The notes: a model not told the origin generated them from the letters alone. A stretch of DNA of 64,000 nucleotides from Sciurus carolinensis (GCF_902686445.1 NC_062219.1:108129160-108193159), one strand, 5' to 3'; positions 11,836-23,995 are shown, numbered from the stretch's first letter. Numbers and translations: made by a program.

Positions 11836-13715
11836 GCCTTAAACTTAGGCAGTTACTTTATTATGATTATTTTCCCCTTATTAATTCCTTTAATCAATGT
11901 CATGACCTAGAGGGGAGGTCCTCTTTCCTTGCAAGGATAAAGCCATTTTGGAAAGTCAGAATACTAACTATGGAAGAATTGGCATGGTGGGGTTTTGGGT
12001 GAGTGAATCTGGAGCAGCACTATTAACTTGAGCAAAAACTCTCTCCACTTGCCCAACCTCATCCCTGTTCAGCCTTCTTACCCCTACACACACTACAGAC
12101 AGTGCATGCATGACTGTCAAAATGAACCCAGCTATTGTATATAAATATAATGTACTAATAACATCATTTTAAAAAGTACCAAGATTATAGACTCAAAATA
12201 GCATAATATCCTCCTGAAATGTACCAACGCCTAGGAGAATGGTTGATTCAGGACCAGGGAAGGACCTGTAGAGTGCTAACCTGGGACATCTTGGTATCAG
12301 ATAATAAGGGAATTATGAAAGACATTGTGAAGTCATCTCCAGGTCATACTGCAAAGTAAAATGGCAAATCACAGAAGTGACAAAGTGTATAGAAGCTAAT
12401 AGGAAAGGGCTACTTGATGGCCAAAGATGAGATCATTTGAGCAAGGAGAATAATAATGCACCAATGGATTAAAATACACAAAATATATGAGCACCATAAT
12501 GATCTTTTAGATACTCACATATTGAACATTCTTGGAGATTGTTAGGATACCAACTCACTATTCTAAAGATAGGAAAATAAACAAAACAAATCACTTAATA
12601 ATCTTACCTTTTCTGTATGAACCATAACCAAATAGGTAATGAACAAATATTCTTTATAAAAGAATCACAGTTAATAAGAGCACAAGTAAGAATAGAATTC
12701 ATTTCAAAAAATTACCAATTTGAAATTTTCAATGACATTGGTTAAGTAGGCAATAGTTATCAATATTGCTAAAAACATTTAAGAAAGGTTTTCTTGGAAA
12801 TTTAAATGAGTTTATAAGATTTATAATATTATAACACATGGATCAATCTTTATATTACTAAAAGCATTACAACCTCTGGTATAATGTAGTAATAAATTCA
12901 CAGCTCTACATATGAATTATTCCTGCATCCCCCCAAAAAGTATTTTAATCATGAATTTAAGATTTCAATATTTTTAAGTTTACATGAAATAAATCAGTGA
13001 GAATAACAATACAAGGTCACCATTTGCAAAATGCATAATAAACAAATTCTATATGACAATTGAAGATTTTCTTTAGTAAGTAATTGGTATTTAAAGAGCA
13101 GAATGCAACTGTAACAAATTAAGGGTATGTAATCTATACACAATGCAATTCTTAATTTTGCATAACTAAAATTTGATTATATTATTAAAAATCCTTTATC
13201 TGTAAGGAAAATTGAAGAATTTATGAGTGAAAAAACATGATTTCTCTAATTTGCTTTCAAATATTTCAATAAGAGGAAAAAATGAAGAGGTTGGAATTGA
13301 AACAATAATGGAAAAATATTGATAAAATATCATAAGCCCATAATATTCATTGTATGATTATCTTTAATTTACATACATTTACTGATTCCATTTATTAATA
13401 AAGGTAAAGCATGGTAAGCAAATTACTGCTTCTACAACCTAAAAGTACAGCTGAGAAAAAAAACTTTACCATCTTTTAATTTTTGCAGCTTTGAAAATAT
13501 ATTCATTTCTGCTCCTAGTATAAGTTGAATATAAATGATGTACGAATAACTTAATTCTTAGAAAAATTAGCTTGTTATAAAGGAGCAAATTTACAACAGG
13601 GAGATAGAGGTCTGTGTTCCATTACCTGTTATTATTGTCATTTTTACTTTAAAATCAATATTTAAAACACTGTGATTAAAAAAAATGCACCAGGAAGTTT
13701 AATTTTAACTTCATT
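11836..13715. other. Mostly unassigned; small L1 3'-end scrap near 12095-12165
   Basis: 12095-12165 ('gcatgcatgactgtcaaaat', 'gaacccagctattgtatata') resembles the terminal 3' UTR phrase also seen at 23995-24090 and 49570-49650, so it is probably a short L1 3' end. The rest is AT-rich DNA with no long frame and no repeat that I recognise. Confidence 0.4.
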
Positions 13716-13769
13716 TGTTCTTTTTATTTTTTTTCTCATTTTTTTTTATTTTTTATTTTTTTTATTATT

Positions 13770-14017
13770 GTATACAAATGGGATACATGTTGTTTCTCTA
13801 TTTGGACATAGAGTCAAGGCATACCATTTGTGTAATCATACGTTTACATAGGGCAATGATGTTTGATTATTTATTTTCCCTTCCCCCCCACCCCTCCCAC
13901 CCCTCTTTTCCCTCTATACAGTCCTTCTTTCCTTCATTCTTACTGCTCTCCTTATCCCTAACCCTAAACCTAACCCTAAACCTAATGCTAACCCCTCCCA
14001 CCCCCCATTATATGTCC
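13770..14017 (-). other. L1-A 3' UTR with G-rich, telomere-like segment
   Basis: On the element's sense strand this is a G-rich polypurine 3' UTR, as is usual for L1. At 13956-13998 the + strand reads CCCTAA-like hexamers in imperfect tandem ('cccta accctaaacc taaccc'). That is TTAGGG-like on the sense strand. L1-B, at the equivalent place (about 46580-46600), goes directly from its G run to 'gtaagaacgg' and lacks this segment. Confidence 0.85.
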
Positions 14018-17000
14018 TCATCCACTTATCAGCAAGATCATTAGTCCTTTAGTTTTTTGAGATTGGCTTATCTCACTTAGCATGATATTCTCCAATTTCA
14101 TCCATTTGCCTGCAAATGCCATAATTTTATCATTCTTCATTGCGGAGTAATATTCCATTGTATATATATGCCACAGTTTCTTTATCCATTCATCAACTGA
14201 AGGGCATCTAGGTTGGTTCCACAATCTGGATATGGTGAATTGAGCAGCAGTGAACATTGATGTGGCTGTATCTCTGTAATATGCTGATTTTAAGTCCTTT
14301 GGGTATAGGCCAAGGAGTGGGATAGCTGGGTCAAACGGTGTTTCCATTCCAAGCTTTCTGAGGAATCTCCACACTGCTTTCCAGAGTGGCTGCACTAATT
14401 TGCAACCCCACCAGCAATGTATGAGTGTTCCTTTTTCACCACATCCTCGCCAACACCTATTGTTGCTTGTATTCTTGATAATCGCCATTCTAATTGGGGT
14501 GAGATGAAATCTTAGGGTAGTTTTGATTTGCATTTCCCTTATTACTAGGGATGTTGAACATTTTTTCATATATCTGTTGATTACTTGTACATCTTCTTCT
14601 GTGAAGTGTCTGTTCATTTCCTTAGCCCATTTGTTGATTGGATTATTTGTATTCTTGGTGTAGTTTTTTGAGTTCTTTATAGATTCTGGAAATTACCGCT
14701 CTATCTGAAGTATGGTTGGCAAAGATATTCTCCCACTCTGTAGGCTCTCTCTTCACATTGCTGATAGTTTCCTTTGCTGAGAGAAAGCTTTTTAGTTTGA
14801 ATCTATCCCAGTTATTGATTCTTGCTTTTATTTCTTGTGCTATGGGAGTCCTGTAGAGGAAGTCTGGTCCTAAGCCAACAAGTTGAAGATTTGGACCTAC
14901 TTTTTCTTCTATAAGATGCAGGGTCTCTGGTCTGATTCCGAGGTCCTTGATCCATTTTGAGTTGAGTTTTGTGTAGGGTGAGAGATAGGGATTTAATTTC
15001 ATTCTCTTGCATATGGATTTCCAGTTTTCCCAGCATCATTTGTTGAAGAGGCTATCTTTCCTCCATTGCATATTTTTGGAACCTTTGTCTAGTATGAGAA
15101 AATTGTATTTATTTGGGTTTGTGTCCATGTCCTCTATTCTGTACCATTGATCTACCTGTCTATTTTGGTACCAATACCATGACGTTTTTGTTACTATTGC
15201 TTTGTAGTAGAGTTGAAGATCTGGTATTGCAATACCCCCTGCTTCGCTCTTGCTACTGAGGATTGCTTTAGCTATTCTAGGTTTTTTATTCTTCCAGATG
15301 AATTTCATAATTGCTTGCTCTATTTCTGCAAGGTACATCATTGGGATTTTAATTGGAATTGCATTGAATCTGTGTAGCACTTTTGGTAGTATAGCCATTT
15401 TGACAATATTAATTCTGCCTATCCAGGAACATGGGAGATCTTTCCATCTTCTAAGGTTTTCTTTAATTTCTTAATTTAGTGTTCTGTAGTTCTCATTGTA
15501 GAGGTCTTTCACCTCTTTTGTGAGATTGATTCCCAAGTATTTTATTTTTTTCGATGCTATTGTGAATGGGGTAGTTTTCCTAACTTCTCTTTCTGAAGAT
15601 TCATCACTTATGTATAAAAATGCATTGGATTTATGAGCATTGATCTTGTAACCTGCTACTTTACTGAATTCACTTATGAGTTCTAAAAGTTTCCTGGTGG
15701 AATTTCCAGGTTCCTCTAAATATATAATTATATCATCAGCGAACAGGGATAGTTTGAGTTCTTCTTTTCCTATTCGTATCCCTTTAATTTCTTTGGTCTG
15801 TCTAATTGCTCTGGCTAGAGTTTCAAGGACGATATTGAATAGGAGTGGTGAGAGAGGGCATCCCTGCCTTGTTCCAGTTTTTAGGGGGAACACTTTCAGT
15901 TTTTCACCATTTAGAATGATATTGGCCATGGGATTAGCGTAGATGGCCTTTAAAATGTTAAGGAATGTTCCCACTACCCCAATTTTTTCTAGTGTTTTGA
16001 GCATGAAGGGATGCTGTATTTTATCGAATGCTTTTTCTGCATCTATTGAAATAATCATGTGATTCTTAACTTTAAGTCTGTTGATATGGTGAATGACATT
16101 TATTGATTTCCGAATGTTGAACCAACCTTGCATCCCTGGGATAAAACCCACTTGATCGTGATGCACTATCTTTTTAATATATATTTGGATGCGATTTGCT
16201 AAAATTTTGTTGAGAATTTTTGCATCGATGTTCATTAAGGATATTGGTCTGAAATTTTCTTTCCTCGATGTGTGTCTGTCTGGTTTAGGTATCAGGGTGA
16301 TATTGGCTTCATAGAACGAGTTTGGGAGGGTTCCCTCCTCTTCTATTTCATGGAATACTTTGAGGAGTATTGGAATGAGCTCTTCTTTAAAGGTTTTGTA
16401 GAACTCGGCTGAGAACCCATCTGGTCCCGGACTTTTCTTTGTTGGTAGGCTTTTGATGACCTCTTCTATTTCATTGCTTGAAATTGGTTTATTTAAGTTG
16501 TGTATGTCCTCCTCGTTCAGTTTAGGTAATTCATATGTCTCTAGAAATTTGTTGATGTCTTCGAGGTTTTCTATTTTGTTGGAGTATAGATTTTCAAACT
16601 AGCTTCTAATTATGTTTTGTATTTCACTCGTGTCTGTTGTGATGTTTCCTTGTTCATTCCGAATTTTTGTAATTTGAGTTTTCTCCCTCTTTCTCTTTGT
16701 TAGTGTGGCTAAGGGTTTATCAATTTTGTTTATTTTTTCAAAGAACCAACTATTTATTTTGTTAATTTTTCCAATTGTTTCTTTTGTTTCAATTTCGTTG
16801 ATTTCGGCTCTGATTTTAACTATTTCCTGTCTTCTACTACTTTTGGTATTGGTCTGCTCTTCTTTTTCCTAGCACTTTGAGCTGTAGTGTTAAGTCGTTT
16901 ATTTGTTGATTTCTACTTCTTTTGTTGAATGCGCCCATGAAATAAATCTTCCTCTAAGTACTGCTTTCATAGTGTCCCAGAGATTTTGATATGATGTGTC

Positions 17001-17863
17001 TTTGTTCTCGTTTACTTCTAAGAATTTTTTTATTTCCCTCCTGATGTCCTCTGTTATCCATTCATCATATAATAGTGTATTATTTAATTTCCAGGTATTG
17101 GAGAAGTTTCTGTTTTTTATTCTGTCATTTATTTCTAATTTCAATCCATTTTGATCTGATAGAGTACAAGTTAGTATCTCTATCTTCTTGTATTTGCTAA
17201 CAGTAGCTTTATGGCATAAAGTATGGTCTATTTTAGAGAAGGATCCATGTGCTGCTGAGAAGAAGGTGTATTCATTCTTTGTTGGATGGTATATTCTATA
17301 TATGTCCGTTAAGTCTAAATTGTTGATTGTGTTGTTGAGATCTATAGTTTCTTTATTCAATTTTTGTTTGGACGATCTATCCAGTGGTGAGAGAGGTGTG
17401 TTAAAATCGTCTAGTATTATTGTGTTGTGGTCTATTGAATTCTGGAATTGAGAAGGATTTGTTTGATGTACGTGGATGAGTCAATGTTCGGGACATAGAT
17501 ATTTATGATTGTTATGTCTTGCTGATTTATGCTTCCCTTAAGCAGCATGTAATGTCCTTCTTTATCCCTTCTGACTAGTTTTGGTTTAAAGTCCACATTA
17601 TCTGAAATGAGGATGGATACTCCAGCTTTTTTGCTGTGTCCGTGGACATGGTATGTTTTTCCCCATCCTTTCACCTTTAGTCTATGGGCGTCTCTTTCTA
17701 TGAGATGAGTCTCTTGCAGGCAGCATATTGTTGGATTTTTCTTTTTAATCCAATCTGCCAGTCTATGTCTTTTGATTGATGAGTTCAGACCATTAACATT
17801 CAGGGTTATTATTGTGATATGATTTGTATTCCCAGTCATTTGACTCATATTTGTTTTTGACAT
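14018..17863 (-). pseudogene. L1-A ORF2 (endonuclease-reverse transcriptase), broken
   Basis: The L1 ORF2 protein nicks target DNA and reverse-transcribes the L1 RNA onto it. The span equals 1,282 codons, the family's usual length. Seen in order: the start MSKTNMSQMTGN at 17863; the apurinic-like endonuclease with LNVNGL and CLQETHL (17432-17863); the remainder of EN and linker (16899-17360, other frame); the reverse transcriptase with [32 protein letters not shown] and intact FADD (codons 15732-15743) in 15471-16235; and the C-terminal zinc-knuckle-like C-x3-C-x7-H-x4-C ([18 protein letters not shown]) in 14018-14617. Breaks: frameshifts near 17433, 16900 and 14643; a nonsense codon at 15471; and TGG to TGA at 15036. 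The catalytic motif is intact but the protein is not. Confidence 0.95.
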
Positions 17864-17894
17864 GATTTAGTTTCTCCTTTATTTGGCTATTCCT

Positions 17895-18889
17895 TTAGGC
17901 TAGCGCCTCCTGTTGCTGATTTGCATCATTGTTTTTCATCTCTTCCTCATGGAATATTTTGCTGAGAATGTTCTGTAATGCTGGCTTTCTTTTTGTAAAT
18001 TCCTTTAGCTTTTGTTTATCATGGAACGATCTTAATTCATCGTCAAATTTGAAGGTAAGTTTTGCTGGGTATAAGGTTCTTGGTTGGCATCCCTTTTCTT
18101 TCAGGGCTTGGTAAATGTTGTTCCAGGCCCTTCTAGCTTTTAGGGTCTGAATTGAAAAATCTGCTGATATTCTTATTGATATCCCTCTGAATGTAATTTG
18201 ATTTCTTTTCTCTCGCGGCCTTTAAAATTCTGTCTTTATTTTGTATGTTAGGTATTTTCATAATAATGTGCCTTGGTGTGGGTCTTGTAATTTTGTATGT
18301 TTGGAGTCCTATAAGCCTCTTGTACCTGGTTTTCCATTTCATTCTTCAGATTTGGGAAATTTTCTGATATTATTTCATTAAATAGATTGTACATTCCTTT
18401 GGTTTGTTTCTCTAAGCCTTCCTCAATCCCAATAATTCTTAAATTTGGCCTTTTCATGATATCCCATAATTCTTGTAGATTCTGTTCATGATTTCTTACC
18501 ATCTTCTCTGTTTGGCCAACTTTGTTTTCAATGTCTGAGGTTCTGTCTTCCAGGTGTTCTATCCTGTTGGTTATACTTTCTATGGAGTTTTTAACTTGGT
18601 TTATTGTTTCCTTCATTTCAAGTATTTCAGTTTGTTTTTTTTTTTTCAGTATCTCTAACTCTTTATTGAAATGATCTCTTACTTCCCATGTTTGGTCTTT
18701 TAAGTGTTGATTGGTGTTATCATTTAATGCCTGCATTTGCTCTTTCATCTCCTCATTTGCTTTCCTGATCGTTTTAATTATGTACATTCTGAACTCCCTT
18801 TCTGACATTTCTTCTGCTGTGCTGTCATTGGGTTTTATTGATGTAGTATCTAGGTTTGTTTGGGACATTTTCTTCCCTTGTTTTCTCAT
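17895..18889 (-). pseudogene. L1-A ORF1 (RNA-binding chaperone), broken
   Basis: ORF1p coats L1 RNA as a trimer in the cytoplasmic ribonucleoprotein. It starts at 18889 (MRKQGKKMSQTN). The N-terminal half is a long heptad-type coiled coil, with 'IESITNRIEHLEDRTSDIEN' and 'NKVGQTEKMVRNHEQNLQEL'. The RRM follows with 'RPNLRIIGIEEG' (about residues 147-158). The C-terminal domain ends '...ANQQQEALA' before the TAA at 17895. Length is about 331 codons, normal for mammals. At least two frameshifts break it: one near 18290, after QEAYRTPNIQNYK, and one near 18210, in the basic 'AAREK' region. ORF2 begins 31 bases downstream, as expected for the L1 dicistronic RNA. Confidence 0.93.
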
Positions 18890-19976
18890 ATTGGTCAGCT
18901 GTCAGTGGGACCCTGAGATATTGCAGATTTCCTCTATTGGCTTATAGTGTCCCGGTAGATTTCCAGTGTATCACCTCCCAGCCTTCAGTAGCCTGATGTC
19001 TTAGAGGAATTTGATAATGCCTTGCATCCAAAGAAAGCTGCCCCTAGCCCCCTACTGGTTCCACGGTTTGGAGCTGGCTCTGTTCGGAAAGGCTCTCACT
19101 GGGGGCCTGCACTGTGCAGCTGGCCGTGTAGCTGGCCGTGTGGGGGGAGCCCACCACCGGAGCGTGGAAGGCTACCTGGGGAAGACTCTAGCTGCCCTGC
19201 CCTGCTCTGATAAGCCACCCCTATCTGTGCCTGCTGCCCAGGCCAAGTTTCGCCCAGTGGGGGAGACTTACCCCGTGACTCTATTTTTGTTCAAGTCTCT
19301 CAAAGCCTCCCCTTCTTGAGTCCTGGGTTCTGGAGCGACTGGAGATGCAGTCACCCTCTAGGCTGCCATCTTGGATCACCCCGTGGAAAGAGCCTGTGGC
19401 CGGAGTGGGCAGAGCCGCCTGGAGAAATCTCTGGCTGCCCTGCCCTGATCCCAGAGGTTGCTTGCAGGATCGAAGCTCTCCGTTGGCTCGGGGACTTCTG
19501 GCTGTCTCTATGTAGAAAGGCTCTCACTGGCGGTCTGCTCTGAGAAGCTAGCCTTGAAAGACACCTCCCACCACAGGGGTCCAGGCCGCTTGGGGAATTC
19601 TCTGACTGCCCTATCCTGGTTCCTGCAGCTGCTTGCGTGCCGGAGTACACTGCGCTGGCTCCAGGACTTGGAGCTTGTTCTGGTCAGAAAGGCTCTCACT
19701 AGGGGGCCCGCTCCGAGAACCTGGAGAAGCTGGCTGTGTGGGCGGGGCCCACCGCCGGAGTGCGCAGGGCTGCCTGTGGAAGACTCTAGCTGCCCTGCCC
19801 GGCTCCGATAAGCCACCTCTATCTGGGCCTGCCACCCGGGCCGAGCTTTACCCAGTGGGCAGACTCACCCGTGGCTCTATTTCAGTCCAAGTCTCTCAAT
19901 GCATCCCCTTCTTAACTCCTGGGTTCTGGAGCGAGTGGGGGTGCAGTCACCCTCTAGGCCACCATCTTGGATCACC
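18890..19976 (-). promoter_or_regulatory. L1-A 5' UTR/promoter with repeated monomers
   Basis: A GC-rich island in an AT-rich window, read on the minus strand. Blocks recur with an offset of about 596 bp: 'ggaagactctagctgccctg' appears at about 19180 and 19778, and 'ccatcttggatcacc' ends at 19380 and 19976. So there is one full distal monomer (19381-19976) and a truncated proximal one (about 19020-19380). Within the full monomer, smaller units recur about every 170 bp, each carrying 'aaaggctctcact' (near 19088, 19517 and 19687). Each monomer begins on the sense strand with a YY1-like 'ccaagatggtgg' or close variant. This is the architecture known from rodent monomeric L1 promoters. The several 70-130 codon open frames here are GC-driven and not genes. 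Confidence 0.85.
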
Positions 19977-19987
19977 TGTTCTTTTTA

Positions 19988-22775
19988 AATTATACATAAC
20001 AGTAGAGTGTATTTTGACACATTTATAGAAACATGGAGTATATCTTATTCTATTTAGTATCTCAGTCTTGTGGTTGTACATGATGTGGAGATTCATTGTG
20101 GTGTATTGATATATGTACTTAGGAAAGCTGTGTCAGATTAATTCCTCTGTATTTCCTATACCTGTCCCCCTCCCTTGCCTCCATTCCCCTATGTTTGATC
20201 CACTAAACTTCAATTATTTTCCTCCAAACAAGGGATAGGGATATTAGCATCCACGTATCAGATAGAACTTTCACCCTTTAGTTTTCTGGTATTGTCTTAT
20301 TTCACTTCCCATCATAGTCTCCAGATCCATGCATTTACCAGCAAATGTCATATTCATTTTTTTATGGCTGAGTAGTTTTCTACTGTGTATATGTACCACA
20401 TTTTCTTTATCCATTCATCTGTTGAAGGGCACCCAGTTTGCTTCCATAGCTTAGCTATTGTGAATTGAGCAACTATAAACATTGATGTGGCTGAGTCATT
20501 GTAGTATGCTGATTTTTAACTCCTTTGTATATATAGGAAGGAGTGGGATAGCTGAAGCAAATGGTCATTTCACTTGTAGTTTCTTGAGGAACTCCATACT
20601 GCTTTCCAGAGTGATTACACTAATTTGCAATCCCACCAGCAATGTTTGAGTCTACTCTTCCCCGACATCCTTGACAACATTTGTTACTTGTATTCTTTTT
20701 AAAAAATTTTTAAAATTTTTTTTAGTTGTTAATGGATCTTTCTTGTATTTATTTTATTTATATCCAGTGCTGAGAATCGAACCCAGTGCCTCACACATGT
20801 TAGGGAAGTGGTCTACCACTGAGCTACACCCCAACCCTACTTGTATTCTTGATTGTTGCTATTCTGCTAAGAGGCAAAACTCAGTGTAGTTTTCATTTCT
20901 GTTTCCCTTAATTGTTAGAGATGTTCAACATTTTTTCATATTTCTTTTTCTGTAAAGTGCCTGTTCAGTTCCTTTTGCCCATATATTGATTGGGTTATTT
21001 GATTTTTTAATTTCTTTATGTATCCTGGAGCTTAATGCTCTATCTGAGGTGCAGGTAGCAAATATTTTTCTCCCATTCTGTAGGCTCTGTCTTCACACTC
21101 TTGGTTGTTTCCTTGTCTACAAAGAAGATATTTAGTTTGATAACATCCCCTTTATTGATTCTTGATCTTACTTCTTGCACTTTAGGAGTCTTATTGAGGA
21201 AGTCAGTTCCAAAGCTCACATGATGGAGAATTGAGTCTACATTTTCTTCTAGTAGGCACAGGATCTCTGGTCTAATGCCTATGTCCTTGATCCATTTTGT
21301 GTTGAGTTTTGTACAGGGTCATAAGTGATAAATTTCCTTCTGGATTCATATGGGTTTCTAGTTTCCCATCACCATTTGTTGAAGAGGTTCTCTCTTTCCA
21401 AATGATGTTTATGGCACCTTTGTCTAGTACAAGGTAACTGTATTTATATGGATTTGTCTCTTGTCTTCTATTCTGTTCCATTAGTCTTCCTGTCTGTTTT
21501 GGTGCCAATACCATGCTATCTTTGTTACTATAGCTCTGTAGTATAATTTAAGGTCTGGTATTGTGATGCCTCCTACTTCCCTTTTCTGACTAAGGATTCT
21601 TCTGGGTGTTCTGGGCTTCTTATTTTTTTGAAATGAATTTCATGACTGCTTTTTCTGTTTCTATTAAGAACATCATTGGAATCTTAATAGAAATTGCATT
21701 AAATCTGTATAGCACTTTTGGTAGTATGGCCATTTTGATGATATAAATTCTCTTATTCAGTAACATGGGAGATCTTTCTATCTTCTAAGGTCATCTTTAA
21801 TTGCTTTCTTTAGTGTTCTGTAGTTTCATGGTAGAGGTCTTTCACCTCTTTTGTTAGATTGATTCCCAGGTTTTGTTGTTTGTTTCAGTCAATTGTGAAT
21901 GAGACAGTTTCCCAAATTTCCCTTTTAGCTGATTCATTATTTTTGTTTAAGAATGCAATTGATTTATTGGTGTTAATTTTATATTGTGGTACTTGGTTCA
22001 ATTTGTTGAGAAGTTCTAGAGGTTTTTTTGGTGAGTTTTTGGGTCATATATATATATATTAGTGTTGTTGACAAATAGGGATCATTTGAATTCTTCTTTT
22101 CCTAGTCATATCCCTTTCATTTCTTTATTTTGCCTAATTGCTCAGTTTAGAGTTTCAAGGATTATGTTGAATTGAAGTGGTGAAAGAGGGCATCCCTGTC
22201 TTATTCCAATTTTTAGAGGGAATTCTTTCAATTTTTCCCTGTTTAGAATGATGTTGGCCTTGAGTTTAATGTATATAGCTTTTACAGTATTGAGGTATGT
22301 TTCTACTATCCCAGGTTTTCCCATTGTTTTGAGTATTAATGGATGCTGGATTTTATCAAATGCTTTTTCTGCATTTATTAAGATAATCATGTGATTCTTG
22401 TCTTTAAATCTATTGATGTGGTGAATTGTTTACTGATTTCTGTACATTGAATCAACCTTGCATCCTTGGGATGAGCCCCACTTGATTATGGTGCCAAGCG
22501 TTTTAATATGCTTTTGTATGTGATTTGCAAACATTTTATTAGCAATTTTTGCATCTATGTTAACCAGGGTATTGGTCTGAAGTTTTCTTTCCTTGATGTA
22601 TTTTTGTCTTGTTTTGATATCACAGTGATACTCAATTCACAAACGAGTTTGGAAGGGTTCCCTCCTTTTATATTCCTTGGAATAATTTAAGGGAGATTGG
22701 TGTTAGTTCTTCTTTAATGGTTTGGTAGAACTCAGCTGAGAATCTGTCTGGTCCTGGACTTTTCTCTGTTGGTAG
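19988..22775 (-). mobile_element. Older 5'-truncated L1, minus strand
   Basis: The 3' UTR lies at 19988-20270. ORF2 is then read leftward, from a C-terminus at about 20290 up to the linker before the reverse transcriptase near 22775 ('ggtcctggacttttctctgt', which matches the L1-A block at 16425). The peptide at 22142-22390 contains '[20 protein letters not shown]' and '[15 protein letters not shown]', the RT core. Many frameshifts and stops show it is clearly older than L1-A. It is interrupted by a SINE at 20698-20838. L1-A inserted exactly at its 3' edge, so the two lie head to tail on the same strand. Confidence 0.92.
20698..20838 (-). repeat. Sciurid-type tRNA-derived SINE in L1, minus strand
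   Basis: On the + strand: a T-rich tail, a linker 'tttagttgttaatggatctt', a TTTA-rich stretch, then the antisense tRNA-like body 'gagaatcgaacccagtgcct', 'ctaccactgagctacacccc'. Perfect 12-bp duplication 'acttgtattctt' at 20686-20697 and 20839-20850. The longer linker between body and tail distinguishes it from the simple ID elements elsewhere. Confidence 0.92.
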
Positions 22776-23554
22776 ATTTAAAAAATAATAACCTAGATCT
22801 CAACAGATTTCTCATCACCTGCAGACCCTGCCTTTCCTGGACTCTAGAGGTCAGTCCCCAAACTCAATCTCTCAGATACATCCCTCCCCACTGGTCCTGC
22901 AAACCGCAGACTTGAGAGGCAGGGGGAGCTGGGTGGGTTTCCATATTCTTCTGTGTAAAACCCTCTCCACATCTGATTTTCTCCTGGTCTCTTAGGCATG
23001 CTGTATGACATACAACATGACTTTGTGAGGCCTCCTTTTTGGATCCAGTTCAGGTTTGCCAGGACTCAGCACCCAGAGCTGCTGGCTCCTGCCATGTAGC
23101 AGCAAGATGGCTCCTTCCTCTGTTCTCTCCTGGGCAGCTGGGAGAGTCCCAGTTTCTTTCCCAATGAGTGTATTGTGCAGCACATCTTCTGGGTCAGTCC
23201 GACAGTATCTCTGATCTTTCCATACTACTACACACCACAGGACTCCTAAAAATGTGGGTTGCCTTTATTATGCTATCCTTCCACTTTGCTTTTGAAGGTA
23301 TTGGCAGTGGTGGAAGGGTGGGGAATTTCTTTCTTATTCTATTTATATTCAACCTCCTTAGTCCCTGATCTGCTTTGAGTATTAATTGCCAGTAAAATTC
23401 CCTCCCCCCCCCTTTTTTTTTTCACCTATCTTACTGAGAAGCTGCCTACCCACTTTCTTGGTTTCACACATGGAGCAGCTAGGAAAGCGACCTCCTCTAT
23501 TCTGTCACCTTGAGGATTCTATTCCAATGCTTTATAGGAACACTGGCATCAATA
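22776..23554. other. GC-richer unassigned segment next to L1
   Basis: Higher GC than its surroundings, with phrases such as 'cagcaagatggctcct' (a YY1-like AAGATGGC) and 'ttggatccagttcaggtttg'. It begins at the break of the older L1. The texture resembles an antisense L1 5' UTR of another subfamily, possibly joined by internal deletion of the same element. I cannot prove this, because it does not match the 5' UTR of L1-A or L1-B by eye. Confidence 0.35.
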
Positions 23555-23995
23555 ATCTCCCTCAGTGGTTCTCAAACTTTTGATCCCTTTTCACCCTTAA
23601 AAGTTTTAGGAAAACTTAAAGATCTTTTATTATGTTTATGTTTATTCAGTATTAAAAGTAACATTAGCAAATTTTATAATTTTTATGTTAAAATAACAAG
23701 AACATACATTTTGTTATTGGAAAAGATTTTTATGAAAAAATAACTATATTTTCAAAAACTTGATGAGGAGACTGGCATTACTGCCTGTTTTTGCAGTTTT
23801 CCTGATATCTAATCTAATTGAAGGCAACCAGATTTTTGTATTGGTTAGTGCATCAAATCTGAGATAATACACTGTTTAAAGCAGATGAAGAAAATAAGTT
23901 TCACATAGATACACAGTCTGAAAATGGAAGATCATCTTAATAGTCTTTTTAGATAATCATAGCTAGTTCAGTATGAAGTACTGAGAATTGAAACA
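23555..23995 (+). mobile_element. hAT-Charlie-like non-autonomous DNA transposon
   Basis: It begins with 'cagtggttctcaaacttttg', the typical terminal inverted repeat of hAT-Charlie elements (at 23558). The interior runs 'aaagatcttttattatgttt', 'atgaaaaaataactatattt' and so on, as in the MER1/Charlie non-autonomous group. The opposite terminus is not clearly preserved. No transposase is present. Confidence 0.6.

Larger units (their letters stand above)
13716..19987 (-). mobile_element. Near full-length L1 ('L1-A') with target-site duplication
   Basis: A complete-structure LINE-1 read on the minus strand. It has a 5' UTR (about 18890-19976), ORF1 (17895-18889), ORF2 (14018-17863), a G-rich 3' UTR (about 13770-14017) and an A tail (T-rich on the + strand, 13727-13769). 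The 11-bp target-site duplication 'tgttcttttta' lies at 13716-13726 and 19977-19987. Both ORFs are broken, so the copy cannot move by itself. Low divergence from L1-B in the body indicates a fairly recent subfamily. The insertion point is at the 3' end of an older minus-strand L1 that starts at 19988. Confidence 0.95.

Noticed and set aside
13956..13998. Chromosome-fusion telomere scar
   Set aside because: The hexamers are few, imperfect and located inside an L1 3' UTR between alignable L1 blocks, so no fusion is needed.
19011..19835. Several overlapping open frames of 62-117 codons on both strands
   Set aside because: They lie in the GC-rich repeated L1-A 5' UTR. Openness follows composition, and the frames are present on both strands with no domain.
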